This document shows positions 51,714 through 61,573 of a stretch of DNA of 62,886 bases, one piece after another (within the stretch, counting starts at the first letter, position 1; each line of letters opens with the position of its first letter). Origin of the DNA: DATCZB01 sp035513215 (GTDB lineage: Bacteria; Pseudomonadota; Gammaproteobacteria; Steroidobacterales; Rariloculaceae); assembly GCA_035513215.1 (NCBI GenBank), contig DATKCK010000109.1:1-62886 (forward strand), in the 5' to 3' direction. The position numbers and the translations under genes were made by a program. The notes below the pieces were generated by a model that worked only from the letters and a program-made list of their open reading frames with translations, ran no database searches and was not told the DNA's origin.

Positions 51714-52913
51714 ATGCGAATCTCGATGACAACGACGCGAAGGGCAGCGGCCAGGTCGCGCCTCGCGCTTCTTCTGTTGAGCCTGGCGTCGGTTCTATTG
51801 AGCCTGGCACCGGCTGCCGACGCGCTGGCCCAGGGCCCGTCGGCCGATGGCGGCCAGGAAATCCTGACGATCGATCATTACGTGACGCAGGTTTCGGTCG
51901 TGCCTTCCATCGACGGAGAGCATACGCAGCTCTACGTCCGCGAGCGCGTGCGCGGCGCGACGATCGCGCGCGGCGGCGGTCTCGAGGGCCGCGTCGCGCT
52001 GTTCGTACACGGCGCCGGCACGCCGGCCGAGGTCGCCTTCGACGTCCCGTACGAGGATTACAGCTGGATGGCTTACCTCGCGGCTGCGGGTTTTGACGTC
52101 TTTTCGGTCGACATGACGGGCTACGGACGATCGACGCGGCCTTTCGTCATGAACGATCCGTGCAACCTGGCCGAGGACGCGCAGCGCGAGCTCGGGATCG
52201 GTATCGCGCGGGACCGATGCTCACCGAGCCACGTCGGCGCGACGACGACGATCGAGTCGGACTGGGCCGACATCGACCGCGCCGTCGACTATATCCGCGA
52301 GCTGCGGGGCGTCGACCGCGTGCATCTGCTCGGCTGGTCGCTCGGCGGCCCGCGGGCCGGCGGCTATGCGGCGCGGCACGCCGACAAGGTCGGCCGGCTC
52401 GTCCTGCTGGCGCCGGCCTACTCGCGCGACTCGTCTGCCGGCCCGCCCGAAGGGCCCGACGAGCGCGCGGCGATGTCGTCGCAGTCGCGCGCCGACTTTC
52501 TCGACTACTGGAACACGCCTTTCAACTGTCCCCAGCAGCGCGACCCGGTCGCGGGCGAAGTCATCTTCTCTGAGATGTTGAAGTCCGATCCGGTCGGCGC
52601 GACCTGGGGACCCGGCATCCGGCGCGCGCCGATCGTGTCCGTCTGGGGCTGGAACGAAGAGATCGTCGGCCGATCGCAAGCACCCCTGCTCGCGGTAGCG
52701 GCCGCGCACGACGCGAGCGTCGCGCCGGAGCGCGTGCGCGAGCTCTACGACGATTACGGCGCGAGCGAGAAGGTGCTCGTCGACATGGGCTGCGCAACGC
52801 ACGGACCGATGTGGGAATCGGTGCACGGGCTGCTCTTCGCCGCATCGCTCGAGTGGCTGCGCTCCGGCACCGTCAACGGAGAGTCCTCCGGCGTGATCCG
52901 CATGGGCTACTGA
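51714..52913 (+). CDS. Exported alpha/beta hydrolase
   Basis: A 399-aa protein. Start ATG 51714, 8 bases after the previous stop codon. Signal peptide ARSRLALLLLSLASVLLSLA with cleavage near ADALAQ. Hydrolase fold parts: ALFVHGAGTPAEVAFDVPYE, FSVDMTGYGRSTRP, nucleophile LLGWSLGGPRAGGYAARHAD, acid in AAAHDASVAPERV and histidine in GCATHGPMWE. Two cysteines occur in DPCNLAED and DRCSPS. It is the third gene of a likely unit with the esterase and the flavin monooxygenase. Substrate unknown. Confidence 0.87.
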   Translation: MRISMTTTRRAAARSRLALLLLSLASVLLSLAPAADALAQGPSADGGQEILTIDHYVTQVSVVPSIDGEHTQLYVRERVRGATIARGGGLEGRVALFVHGAGTPAEVAFDVPYEDYSWMAYLAAAGFDVFSVDMTGYGRSTRPFVMNDPCNLAEDAQRELGIGIARDRCSPSHVGATTTIESDWADIDRAVDYIRELRGVDRVHLLGWSLGGPRAGGYAARHADKVGRLVLLAPAYSRDSSAGPPEGPDERAAMSSQSRADFLDYWNTPFNCPQQRDPVAGEVIFSEMLKSDPVGATWGPGIRRAPIVSVWGWNEEIVGRSQAPLLAVAAAHDASVAPERVRELYDDYGASEKVLVDMGCATHGPMWESVHGLLFAASLEWLRSGTVNGESSGVIRMGY

Positions 52914-52927
52914 GAGACGGTGACCCT

Positions 52928-52954
52928 GGGGTCAGACCCTTCGGGTCTGACCCC
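52928..52954. repeat. Palindromic GGGGTCAGACCCC repeat, locus C (perfect hairpin)
   Basis: GGGGTCAGACCC (52928-52939), loop TTC, then GGGTCTGACCCC (52943-52954): a 12-bp perfect stem. Two partial cores follow or precede (TGACCCTGG, CTGACCCCATC). It lies between the convergent hydrolase and the large kinase-GGDEF-EAL gene. Confidence 0.85.
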
Positions 52955-52968
52955 CATCTGACCCCATC

Positions 52969-55900
52969 TCAACGCGCCGCGGCCAGGCGTCTCTGGCTCG
53001 CTGTCTGCGCAGCCGAGCCCAGAAGCACGGCGAACGACTCCGCGGGCACGGCCGCGCTGAACAGATGCCCCTGCGCCTTGCTGCAGCCCAAACGCCTGAG
53101 CAGATCGAGCTGCTCCGACGTCTCGACGCCTTCGGCGAGCACGGGCAGGCCAAGCGCGCGCGTCATCGCTATCACTGCTTCGATGATCGACGCCGTACGC
53201 GCGTCCGACAGAGCCTCAGCCGTAAACGTTCGGTCGATCTTGACCATGTCGATCGGCAGTGACTTGAGGTAGCTCAGCGACGAATATCCGGTGCCGAAAT
53301 CGTCGAGCGCGATTCTGATTCCCATGCCGCGGAGCTCGTTCAACAGGCTTAGGGCGCGATCCTGGATCGACATGAGCGAGGTCTCGGTGATCTCGAGCCA
53401 GAGGCATTCCGCCGGCAGGCCGCTGAGCACGAGCGCGCGCCGCGCCAGATCGCAGATATCCTGGCGGCGAAACTGTATGCCGGAAACGTTGACGGCGACT
53501 GGGATCGGCGGCATGCCGGCCCGCTGCCAGTCGACGGCCTGCGCGCAGGCGCTGTTCAGCACCCATTCGCCGAGCTGCAGGATCAACGCGCTATCCTCGG
53601 CAATCGGAATAAACGTCGACGGCGGCACATAGCCGCGCTCGGGATCGCGCCAGCGAAGCAACGCCTCGGCGCCGCAGAGCCGGCCGGTCGAGATATCGAG
53701 CTGCGGCTGGAAGTGAACCTCGAGCTGGCATTCGTCGAGCGCCCGGCGCAATCCGGTCTCGATCCGGAGGCGCTCGACCGACGCCGCATTCATCTCGGAC
53801 GAGTAGTACTGGTAACCCGCCTTTCCGCGCTGCTTGGCGTGGTACATCGCGGTGTCGGCGTTGCGGAGCAACTCCTCCGCGGTCTGGCCGTCCGCAGGGT
53901 ACGTGGCGATGCCGATGCTGGTCGCCAGCAACGCCTCCGTTCCCGCGACTGCGAACGGCCTCTCGAGACGTTGCAGGATGCGTTGGGCGACGGAGCCCGC
54001 GGCGAAACGATTTCTGATTTCCGGCAGCAAGATCACGAACTCGTCCCCGCCGAGCCGCGCCAGAGCGGATTCCGTGAATCCTGCCGAGGTGACCGTAGTG
54101 TCCGGGTCGACCTCGCGCGCGTACAGGCCGAGGATGTCATCGTCGCGTATCAGATCCCCGAGCGTTCTCGAGAACGCGTTCAGCACCTCATCGGCCGCCT
54201 GATGACCGATCGTGTCATTGATGAGCTTGAAATTGTCGAGGTCGACGAAGAGAAGGGCAAACTCGGTGCTCTTCCGCCGGCTTCGCGCCAGCGTCCGCTC
54301 GAGATATTCGTTCAGCAAGCGCCGGTTCGGCAGCCCGGTGAGCCCATCCTGATAAGCCAGCGCCCGAACCTGCTCGTTCGACGCGGCGAGCTCCTCGTTT
54401 GCGGCCGCGAGCTCGCGCGTGCGCTGCCCGACGAGGTCCTCGAGCTGGTCCTTGTAACGGGAGAGCTCCTCTTCGGCGTGCTTGCGCTCGCCGACCTCCT
54501 TCTTCAGGGTCTCGTTCGAGTGCTCGATTCTCCGCGCCTGTTCCTCCTGGCGCGCGTAGAGCGTCGCATTCTCGAGCGAGACGGCGATCTGTGACAGAAG
54601 CAACGTGAGCGCCTCGAGCCGCGCCGGCGTGAACACGCCCGCGACCTGGTTGTTTTCGAGATAGATGAGCCCCGTTACCTTGCCCTTGTGCAGAATCGGC
54701 GCGCACAGCACCGACTTCGGCGCATGCCGGCGCACGTATTCGTCGGCCCGGAACCTGCCTCGCGAGGCCGGATCGGCGAGCACGACCGGCTCGCCCGTCC
54801 GGATGACGTAGTTCGCGATGGCGGGAGAAAGCGCTGTCGAATCCGGCAGCGACTCGCCGATCATCAGGCGCGCGTCCGCGGCCGCGCTTTCCTTGATGCC
54901 CTGCACCATGTACTGGCCGCCGCATTCGAGCACGAGCACGACGCTCTCGCCCCCGGCGTTCTCGAGAATGATGTTCATCAGCTTCGCCAGCAAGGATTCG
55001 AGGATCAGCTCGTTCGCGATCGCGAGGCTCGCCTTCAACATCGTTGCCAGATCGAGCGCGTCGCCGCGTTCGGCGCTGTGCCGCGTCGTTCCGCCGCTCG
55101 TCGAGACGCTCGACGACGGCACGATGCTGCGCGCATGCATGCCCTGCTCCGCGCGCAGATCGGCCGCCTTGCCGGCTGCGCCCCAGATCTCGTAAGACTG
55201 GATTGCCTTGTCGAGGTAGTGCGCCGCGAAATCCGACTTGTCCTGTCCGAGCCAGAACCCGGCCGCGCGCTCCGCGGCGAGCGCTTCGATGTGTATGAAG
55301 CCGTGACGCGACGCCGACGCGATCGCCCGGTCGTAGAATCGCATCGCCGTCATCGTCTCGCCGTCGAGGCGGGCCATCTCTGCTTCCACGAGCTCGTGCA
55401 TGTGGATGAAGTTCTCCGGACAATTCTCGGCCCAGCCGGCAAGGTCGGCCCGATTTCGTGCGAGGACGGACTCGAGCTCCGGTCTCGTGGCAGCATCGAC
55501 TGATTCGAGCATCGCCGCGGCCGTCATCGCGGAGTAGAAGCCGTGCTCGCTCCGCGTGATGAAGCCGGCGCTGAACGCCAGCAGCTTCTCGGCACGGAGC
55601 GAAAACGCGTAGGCCTCTTCAAATTCGCCGCAAAAGAATCGATGCATCAGCAGCATCGTGAACCAGTCGGACTCGAACGAGAAATTACCGAGCTGATGGC
55701 CGGCGGCCGTGTGCTCGTCCTCGCACTGCCGGGCATCGCCAAGCGTGTCGCCGGCGGGACGCTCCCCACGGAGCCAGTCCACGAACCGCAGATGCGGCTC
55801 CAGAAACGGAACGTTGGTCCTTTCTCCGATCCTCTCGCAGAGCTCGAGCGCGGCCAGCGTCTCGTCGCGAAGCTCGGGCAGCGTCATGCCCCGGAACAGC

Positions 55901-58900
55901 AGGTGGCTGACTCGCCGCGCCGCGCTGTACGTCACATGCGGATGGTCGCCGGTCTCGAGCCCGTACTGCATGCTGCGCTGGAACAGCTCGATGCTCGCGT
56001 CCACCGGCTCGTTCCAGTGCGAGGCGAAGTGCCCGTGCAGGAAGTAGACGCCCGATAGCACGGACAGGTCGTCGAAGTGATGCGCCAGATCGATCCCTAG
56101 CTTCGTGAACCGGTATGCGGCCCGATACTTGCGCAGGCCGCCGCTCAGAATCGCGCCGAAAGAGCCGTAGGCGCGCGCCGACAGCGGGCAGTTTCCAAAA
56201 TCCAGCGACAGCGACACCATCTTGCAGCACATCAGGGCAAAGAGCTGCTGATCGGTCTGGAAGGCCGCCGGCAGACAGTGAGTCAGCAGCGACATAAGCG
56301 CGATCTTCTCGTTATCCTGCATGACCGGCAGGTCGAGAAGCTTGCCGACGCCGATCTCGTCCGTGCGCTCGAGGATGCGGCCGATCTCCGCTTGCAGGAC
56401 ATTGTCGAGAGACGCGGCATCGACCGGCAGGTCGACACCGAGGATCTCGGCGCCCTGCCGCCCGCAGCGAAGCGCGTCGGCCATCTGGCCCTGACTCAGA
56501 TGCGTGTTGATCTTGAGCGCGAGTAGCTTCGCCCGCTCCGTCAGCGATTCCGTCTCAACGAGCGCGGCATCGATGATACGAAACGCCTCGTCGTAGCGGG
56601 CGCTGAGGGCCAGGCTTTCGGCGAGCTTGACGTAAGCGTCTCGAGCGAGCTCGTAGTGGTCACGCCACGCGTGCTCGCCGCCGAGCAACGCGACCGCTGC
56701 TTCGAAGCTGCGCACGGCGGCCGAATAGGCCGTCGAATCCTTTGCCTTGCGGCCGGCCCTGAGGTTGAGATCCGCCAACCGCAGACGCTCGGCCGGCGCC
56801 TCGATGAGCTCGATGCCCTGGTTCATGTGATTGATGATGTCGAACAGACGCCGTTCGAGCGCGGCCTCGCTAGTGCTGTCCGCGAGGAGCAGGCGGCCGA
56901 TCTCCAGATGAAGACCCGGCCTCTCCTCGGGCAGGACCATTTCGTAGGCGGCACGCTGCACCCGGTCGTGAAGGAACGCGAACCGCCGATAGACGAGAGG
57001 GGAGTCGAGCGCAGTCGGATCGAGGCTCTCGAACCGCGACGCGGGCACGATGAGCGCCGTTTCGAGCGCGCGTTCGAGCAGCCCGGCGAGCTCGTTTTCG
57101 GCGCAGCCGTAGATCACGGCCAAAGTGGACAGCTCGAAACGGCTGCCGATAGCGGCCGCGAGCTTGAGCGCGCGCTGCAAATCGGGCCCGAGCCTGTCGA
57201 GCTTCGAGGTCAGGACCTCCGCAACGTTCTCGCTGATCGTCGCCCGGTTGATTGCATTCAGGTCGTACCCGAACGAGCGCGAGGCCGGATCGAACGCTAT
57301 CAGGCCGTCCTCGTGCAGGGATTGCAGGAACTGGCGGATGAAGAAAGGATTGCCTCCGGTGCGCGCATGGACAACGTCCGCAAGCGGCTTCTGCGACTCG
57401 GCGCCGGCATGCAACGTATCGGCGAGGAGCTGAACGACGTCCGGCACCGCGAGCGGGGCGAGCTCGATCGCGCCGATGTGAACGCCCCGGCTGCCGAGCT
57501 CCTTTGCCGCGAGCAACAACGGATGCGTCGTCTGGACTTCCTCCTCACGGTAAGCCTCAACGACGAGCAGCGACTCCGTGGCCGGCGAGCCGAGCAGCAA
57601 GGTTACGAGATTCAGGCTCGCTGCATCGGCCCACTGCATATCGTCGAGGAATAGCACGAGCGGGTGCTCACGTTTCGCGAACACCTGCACGAAACTCTGA
57701 AAGACGAGCTGGAACCGGTTAACGGCCTCAACGCTCGGCAGCGGCCTGACCGGGGGCTGCGCGCCCGTGATGTGCTCGAGCGCGGGAATCACATCGACGA
57801 GGACGCGCCCGTTGCTACCGAGCGCCTGGCGGATCGCCTCGCGCCAGACCTCGACGACCTCCGGGCTTTCCGTCAGCAGCTGCTCGACCAGGTCGTGCAG
57901 CGCATCGACGAGGGCGCTGAAGGGCCTGTCCCTGATCATCGGGTCGAACTTGCCGGCCGCGAAGTAGCCGCGCTTGGTCGTAACGGGCCGATGAATGTCG
58001 TTGACGAGGGAGGTCTTGCCGATGCCGGCGCGGCCGGAAACGAGCAGGATCTCCTTGCTGCCGGCCGCGACGCGATCGAACGCCCCCAGGAGATTCGAGA
58101 GCTCCGGCTCGCGGCCATAGAGCTTCTGCGGCGGCTCGAACCTGTCGATGACGTCGGCGGAACCGAGCTCGAAGACCTGGTCCGCGTTGCCCGACGCGAT
58201 CTCGTCGCGGCATCGGCGCAGATCCGCGACGACGCCGGCGGCGCTCTGGTAGCGATCCTCGGGCGCTTTGCGAAGCAGCTTCATCACGACCGCCGAAACC
58301 GACGCCGGTGTTTCCGCGTCGAGCTCGGCGAGCGGGACGGGTTGACGAGCGATATGGAAGTGAACCAGCTCGAGCGGATCGTCGCTCTCGTGGGGCCGCA
58401 CGCCGCTGAAGAGCTCGTATAGCGTCACGCCGAAAGAGTAGAGGTCGGCGCGATGATCCACGTTGCGGTTCATGCGGCCGGTCTGCTCGGGCGCCATGTA
58501 CGCGAGCGTTCCCTCGAGCGCGCGGGGATGCTGAAAGTCGATCGATTCGGTGCGCAGCCGCGTCGCAAGCCCGAAATCGACGAGCTTTGCCCGCCGCGCT
58601 TCGGGATCGTAGATGATGTTCTGACTCGTGACGTCCTTGTGAATCACCCCGGCGGCATGCACGCGGCCGAGCGTCGTTCCGACTTCAATGGCGATGTCGA
58701 GCGCTTCGACCAGATCGAATGCCTGCCCGGTGCGCCATTTCCTGAGCGGCGCGCCGGGGAAGTGCTCGAGCACGAGAGCAAGGCGGCCGTCGTGCTGCAG
58801 CAGCTCGTACGCCCGGCTGACGCCGTCGATCGTGAGCGATCGCAACAGCTCGAACTCGTTGCGGTAGCGCGTGAACTGCCTGGCCGAGACGACCTTTCCC

Positions 58901-59016
58901 GACGTTTGCTTGACCGTTACCGGGGCGCCGTCCGCAAGCCTCCTGGCGCGGTGAACGGTCGAGCTGTCGCTGCCGTGAAGCAGCTCCTCGAGCTCGTAGC
59001 CAGGAAGGTCGTGCAC
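52969..59016 (-). CDS. Giant sensor: Ser/Thr kinase - ATPase - GAF - GGDEF - EAL
   Basis: A 2015-aa protein. Residues 1-275: protein kinase with Lys36 (VTVK), HKDVTSQN at 126-133 and DFG at 147-149, APE at 175-177; the glycine loop is weak (HGSDSSTV). Residues 295-600: AAA/STAND-type ATPase, Walker A GRAGIGKT (328-335), Walker B LVLFLDDMQW. Residues 600-1300: helical repeats, TPR-like. Residues about 1330-1485: GAF. Then a coiled coil, a GGDEF domain with intact GGDEF (1656-1660), and EAL with intact EAL (1784-1786) and DDFGTGYSSLSYL. The front resembles HstK/PknK-type multidomain kinases whose tail is normally a histidine kinase; here the tail can make or break c-di-GMP. Soluble; no membrane segment. 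Divergent from the GNAT-nitrilase gene. Confidence 0.93.
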   Translation of the reverse strand: MHDLPGYELEELLHGSDSSTVHRARRLADGAPVTVKQTSGKVVSARQFTRYRNEFELLRSLTIDGVSRAYELLQHDGRLALVLEHFPGAPLRKWRTGQAFDLVEALDIAIEVGTTLGRVHAAGVIHKDVTSQNIIYDPEARRAKLVDFGLATRLRTESIDFQHPRALEGTLAYMAPEQTGRMNRNVDHRADLYSFGVTLYELFSGVRPHESDDPLELVHFHIARQPVPLAELDAETPASVSAVVMKLLRKAPEDRYQSAAGVVADLRRCRDEIASGNADQVFELGSADVIDRFEPPQKLYGREPELSNLLGAFDRVAAGSKEILLVSGRAGIGKTSLVNDIHRPVTTKRGYFAAGKFDPMIRDRPFSALVDALHDLVEQLLTESPEVVEVWREAIRQALGSNGRVLVDVIPALEHITGAQPPVRPLPSVEAVNRFQLVFQSFVQVFAKREHPLVLFLDDMQWADAASLNLVTLLLGSPATESLLVVEAYREEEVQTTHPLLLAAKELGSRGVHIGAIELAPLAVPDVVQLLADTLHAGAESQKPLADVVHARTGGNPFFIRQFLQSLHEDGLIAFDPASRSFGYDLNAINRATISENVAEVLTSKLDRLGPDLQRALKLAAAIGSRFELSTLAVIYGCAENELAGLLERALETALIVPASRFESLDPTALDSPLVYRRFAFLHDRVQRAAYEMVLPEERPGLHLEIGRLLLADSTSEAALERRLFDIINHMNQGIELIEAPAERLRLADLNLRAGRKAKDSTAYSAAVRSFEAAVALLGGEHAWRDHYELARDAYVKLAESLALSARYDEAFRIIDAALVETESLTERAKLLALKINTHLSQGQMADALRCGRQGAEILGVDLPVDAASLDNVLQAEIGRILERTDEIGVGKLLDLPVMQDNEKIALMSLLTHCLPAAFQTDQQLFALMCCKMVSLSLDFGNCPLSARAYGSFGAILSGGLRKYRAAYRFTKLGIDLAHHFDDLSVLSGVYFLHGHFASHWNEPVDASIELFQRSMQYGLETGDHPHVTYSAARRVSHLLFRGMTLPELRDETLAALELCERIGERTNVPFLEPHLRFVDWLRGERPAGDTLGDARQCEDEHTAAGHQLGNFSFESDWFTMLLMHRFFCGEFEEAYAFSLRAEKLLAFSAGFITRSEHGFYSAMTAAAMLESVDAATRPELESVLARNRADLAGWAENCPENFIHMHELVEAEMARLDGETMTAMRFYDRAIASASRHGFIHIEALAAERAAGFWLGQDKSDFAAHYLDKAIQSYEIWGAAGKAADLRAEQGMHARSIVPSSSVSTSGGTTRHSAERGDALDLATMLKASLAIANELILESLLAKLMNIILENAGGESVVLVLECGGQYMVQGIKESAAADARLMIGESLPDSTALSPAIANYVIRTGEPVVLADPASRGRFRADEYVRRHAPKSVLCAPILHKGKVTGLIYLENNQVAGVFTPARLEALTLLLSQIAVSLENATLYARQEEQARRIEHSNETLKKEVGERKHAEEELSRYKDQLEDLVGQRTRELAAANEELAASNEQVRALAYQDGLTGLPNRRLLNEYLERTLARSRRKSTEFALLFVDLDNFKLINDTIGHQAADEVLNAFSRTLGDLIRDDDILGLYAREVDPDTTVTSAGFTESALARLGGDEFVILLPEIRNRFAAGSVAQRILQRLERPFAVAGTEALLATSIGIATYPADGQTAEELLRNADTAMYHAKQRGKAGYQYYSSEMNAASVERLRIETGLRRALDECQLEVHFQPQLDISTGRLCGAEALLRWRDPERGYVPPSTFIPIAEDSALILQLGEWVLNSACAQAVDWQRAGMPPIPVAVNVSGIQFRRQDICDLARRALVLSGLPAECLWLEITETSLMSIQDRALSLLNELRGMGIRIALDDFGTGYSSLSYLKSLPIDMVKIDRTFTAEALSDARTASIIEAVIAMTRALGLPVLAEGVETSEQLDLLRRLGCSKAQGHLFSAAVPAESFAVLLGSAAQTASQRRLAAAR

Positions 59017-59182
59017 GCCGTTGCCCTCGTTCCGCCGACCCGGGCGTAGATGCTTGTAAACCTAGAGGAAATAGGAGCTCCGGGTCAGGACCAAGGTCAC
59101 ACAATCAGCTCATCGAGCGTTTCCGCCGACTTCCTTGGCGTCGGCCTTTTCGCTCATAGTAGTCATGGAGGAATGGTGGCCT

Positions 59183-60775
59183 ATGGAATCGTTTACCTAT
59201 CAGCACAGGAAGAGCGCCGTGCTCATCCGCTCGGCCGGGCCCGAAGATGTCCCGCATCTGATCGAGCTCAACAGGAAGGCATTCCCTTCCATGGCCGAAG
59301 AAAACGTGGTCTGGAGCGAACGACAGCTGCGCAATCACCTGAAGGTCTTTCCCGCCGGTCAGCTGGTGGCCGTGGTGAACGGAAAGGTGGTCGGGGCGGC
59401 GGCTTCCCTGATCATCCCTAATGGTCGCGATCCCTATCGAGCACACACCTATGGCGGCATCACCGACGGCGGATATTTTCACAACCACGATCAGAGCGGT
59501 GACACCCTGTACGGCGCAGACGTCTACGTCGATCCGGAGTTTCAGGGCGAAGGAATCGGGGCGGCCCTATACGAAGGGCGGCGGCGCCTCTGCAAGCAGC
59601 TCAACCTTCGCCGCATTCTGGCCGGCGGACGCATTTCCGGATACGCCGAGCACGCCGACAAGCTCACTCCGGAAGACTACACGGAGAAGGTCAAGGAGGG
59701 AGAGATTTACGATAAGGTGCTGAGCTTTCAGCTCGGGCAGGGATTCGTAATCCGTGGAATTCTGCGCAACTACATTACCGATCCCAAGAGCCTCAACACG
59801 GCAACTTTGATCGAGTGGCTGAACCCGGACTACACGCCTACGGAAGGGTCGTCCAAGGTGCGCATCGCTTGCGTGCAATACAAGGTTCGCCGGATCAGGA
59901 CATTCGAGGACTTCGCCAATCAGGTCGAATACTTCGTTGAAACAGCGTCCCACTACCGCTCCGACTTCGTCCTCTTCCCGGAATTCTTCTCGGTACAACT
60001 CCTTTCCGTAATCGAGCCGCTCTCCGCCATCGAAGGCATTAAACGCCTCGCGTCCGACTTCACCCAACCGTTTATCGAACTGATGTCGGGCCTGGCACAC
60101 AAGTACGGCCTCTTCATCGTCGGCGGCAGCCACCCTATCGAGGACGCCGGCAAGCTCTATAACAAATGCCTGATCTTCGATCCCGAAGGCCGCTACCTGG
60201 CGCAACCAAAACTCCACATCACACCGGCCGAAAGACGTTACTGGGGCATCTCCGGCGGCAACGAGCTCGTCATCATGCCGACACCGAAGGCGAAGGTCGC
60301 CGTTCAGCTCTGCTACGACGTTGAGTTCCCGGACGCCACCCGCTACCTCGCGGACCAGGGAGTGGAGATCCTATTCGTCCCCTATTGCACGGACGACCGT
60401 CACGGCCTGCTTCGCGTGCGTTACTGCGCGCAGGCACGCGCCATCGAGAACCAGATCTTCGTCGCCACCGCCGGCATCATCGGAAACCTGCCCAGTGTGC
60501 CGGCGATGGACATTCACTATGGCCAGGCGGCGGTCTTTACTCCATCGGACTTCGAGTTCGCCCGTGACGGCATTCAGGCGATCGCCGATTCCAATGTCGA
60601 AACCTTGCTGGTGACCGACGTCGACATCGGCGATCTGTATCGCTCGCGCGCGTCCGGCTCCGTTACACCACACCTCGACCGCCGCACCGATCTTTTCGAG
60701 CTCAAGGTGAAACTCAAGAATCTGGACACGAGCAGCGAGCTGACCGACCCGCCGGAAATCGACCTGCCGAAATAG
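59183..60775 (+). CDS. GNAT acetyltransferase - nitrilase fusion
   Basis: A 530-aa two-domain enzyme. I start at ATG 59183 (MESFTYQHRKSAVLIRSAGP); earlier ATGs exist at 59165 and 59135, and GGAGG lies 11 bases before the chosen one. Residues about 15-200: GNAT domain with LYGADVYVDPEFQGEGIGAA (acetyl-CoA loop). Residues 225-520: carbon-nitrogen hydrolase with catalytic Glu in VLFPEFFS, Lys in AQPKLHITPAE and Cys in QLCYDVEFPD. This fusion is a known family of unassigned substrate. Base composition is less GC-rich than the genes to its left. Confidence 0.92.
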   Translation: MESFTYQHRKSAVLIRSAGPEDVPHLIELNRKAFPSMAEENVVWSERQLRNHLKVFPAGQLVAVVNGKVVGAAASLIIPNGRDPYRAHTYGGITDGGYFHNHDQSGDTLYGADVYVDPEFQGEGIGAALYEGRRRLCKQLNLRRILAGGRISGYAEHADKLTPEDYTEKVKEGEIYDKVLSFQLGQGFVIRGILRNYITDPKSLNTATLIEWLNPDYTPTEGSSKVRIACVQYKVRRIRTFEDFANQVEYFVETASHYRSDFVLFPEFFSVQLLSVIEPLSAIEGIKRLASDFTQPFIELMSGLAHKYGLFIVGGSHPIEDAGKLYNKCLIFDPEGRYLAQPKLHITPAERRYWGISGGNELVIMPTPKAKVAVQLCYDVEFPDATRYLADQGVEILFVPYCTDDRHGLLRVRYCAQARAIENQIFVATAGIIGNLPSVPAMDIHYGQAAVFTPSDFEFARDGIQAIADSNVETLLVTDVDIGDLYRSRASGSVTPHLDRRTDLFELKVKLKNLDTSSELTDPPEIDLPK

Positions 60776-60780
60776 TGGAA

Positions 60781-61524
60781 TCAGACAACGGCCGTGAGAT
60801 CGGGTCTGAAGCCGATATGGCCGTGCTCTCCGGGATAACCCCTGGGATTACAGACAACTCGAGTACCGAACAGCTCGTAGTCGAAAGGCTGATGGGTATG
60901 ACCGTGAACCCACAGTGTCGGCTGATGCTCTTCGATCAAGCCTTCCAGGCTGCTCGCGAACGCCGGGTTTAGTGGGTCATTCGCGTACCTCTTCGCGATC
61001 GACCTCGACGCGGGAAGGTGGTGCGTGATGACGACGGTCGGCCCGTCGAATGCACGCTCGAGCTCGCTCGCGAGCCATGCCCGACTCGCCTCGTGAAGCG
61101 CAACCGAATCCTCCGGTCGGAAGTTGCGCTCGCCATGCCGAATGTTGGTGAAGTCATTCATGGATTGCCTGGCGCGCTGGCGGGCAAACCATGCCTCGGC
61201 TTCGCCGTGCAGTTTGAAATCCGTCCAAAGGGTGGCACCAAGGAATCGGACGCCGTCCAGGACGAGCCTGTCGTCACTCAAAACCGAGATGTTTCGAGGC
61301 GCTTCGCTCTTGAGTGACCTCGTCAGTGCGATATCGTGGCCGTAGAACTCGTGATTTCCCGGCACGTAAACGATCGGTCTATCGGGAAAGTGACGCGCAG
61401 CCCAGCGGAGGCCTTCCAATCCGACACCGATGTCGCCCGCGAGAATCACGGCATCGGCGTCCGTTTCCGGCGGGCCGAAATCGGCGAATTCCGTGTGCAA
61501 ATCGCTCAGGATATGGAGTTTCAT
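60781..61524 (-). CDS. Calcineurin-like metallophosphoesterase
   Basis: A 247-aa cytoplasmic phosphoesterase. All five metal-binding motifs are visible: SDLHTEF, AGDIGVG, GNHEFYG, VVITHHLP and VHGHTHQP. It starts with MKLHILSDLH. The substrate could be a nucleotide, phosphodiester or phosphoprotein. Stops 5 bases from the convergent GNAT-nitrilase gene. Confidence 0.92.
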   Translation of the reverse strand: MKLHILSDLHTEFADFGPPETDADAVILAGDIGVGLEGLRWAARHFPDRPIVYVPGNHEFYGHDIALTRSLKSEAPRNISVLSDDRLVLDGVRFLGATLWTDFKLHGEAEAWFARQRARQSMNDFTNIRHGERNFRPEDSVALHEASRAWLASELERAFDGPTVVITHHLPASRSIAKRYANDPLNPAFASSLEGLIEEHQPTLWVHGHTHQPFDYELFGTRVVCNPRGYPGEHGHIGFRPDLTAVV

Positions 61525-61573
61525 GACAGCTGCGCCGTTCGCGACGACCCCGTGATCCTTGATGGAGGAAGGA

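Noticed and set aside
59125..59150. GCCGAC...GTCGGC hairpin followed by CTTTT before the GNAT-nitrilase gene
   Set aside because: Only a 6-bp stem with a 9-base loop and a broken T-run; not strong enough to call an attenuator.
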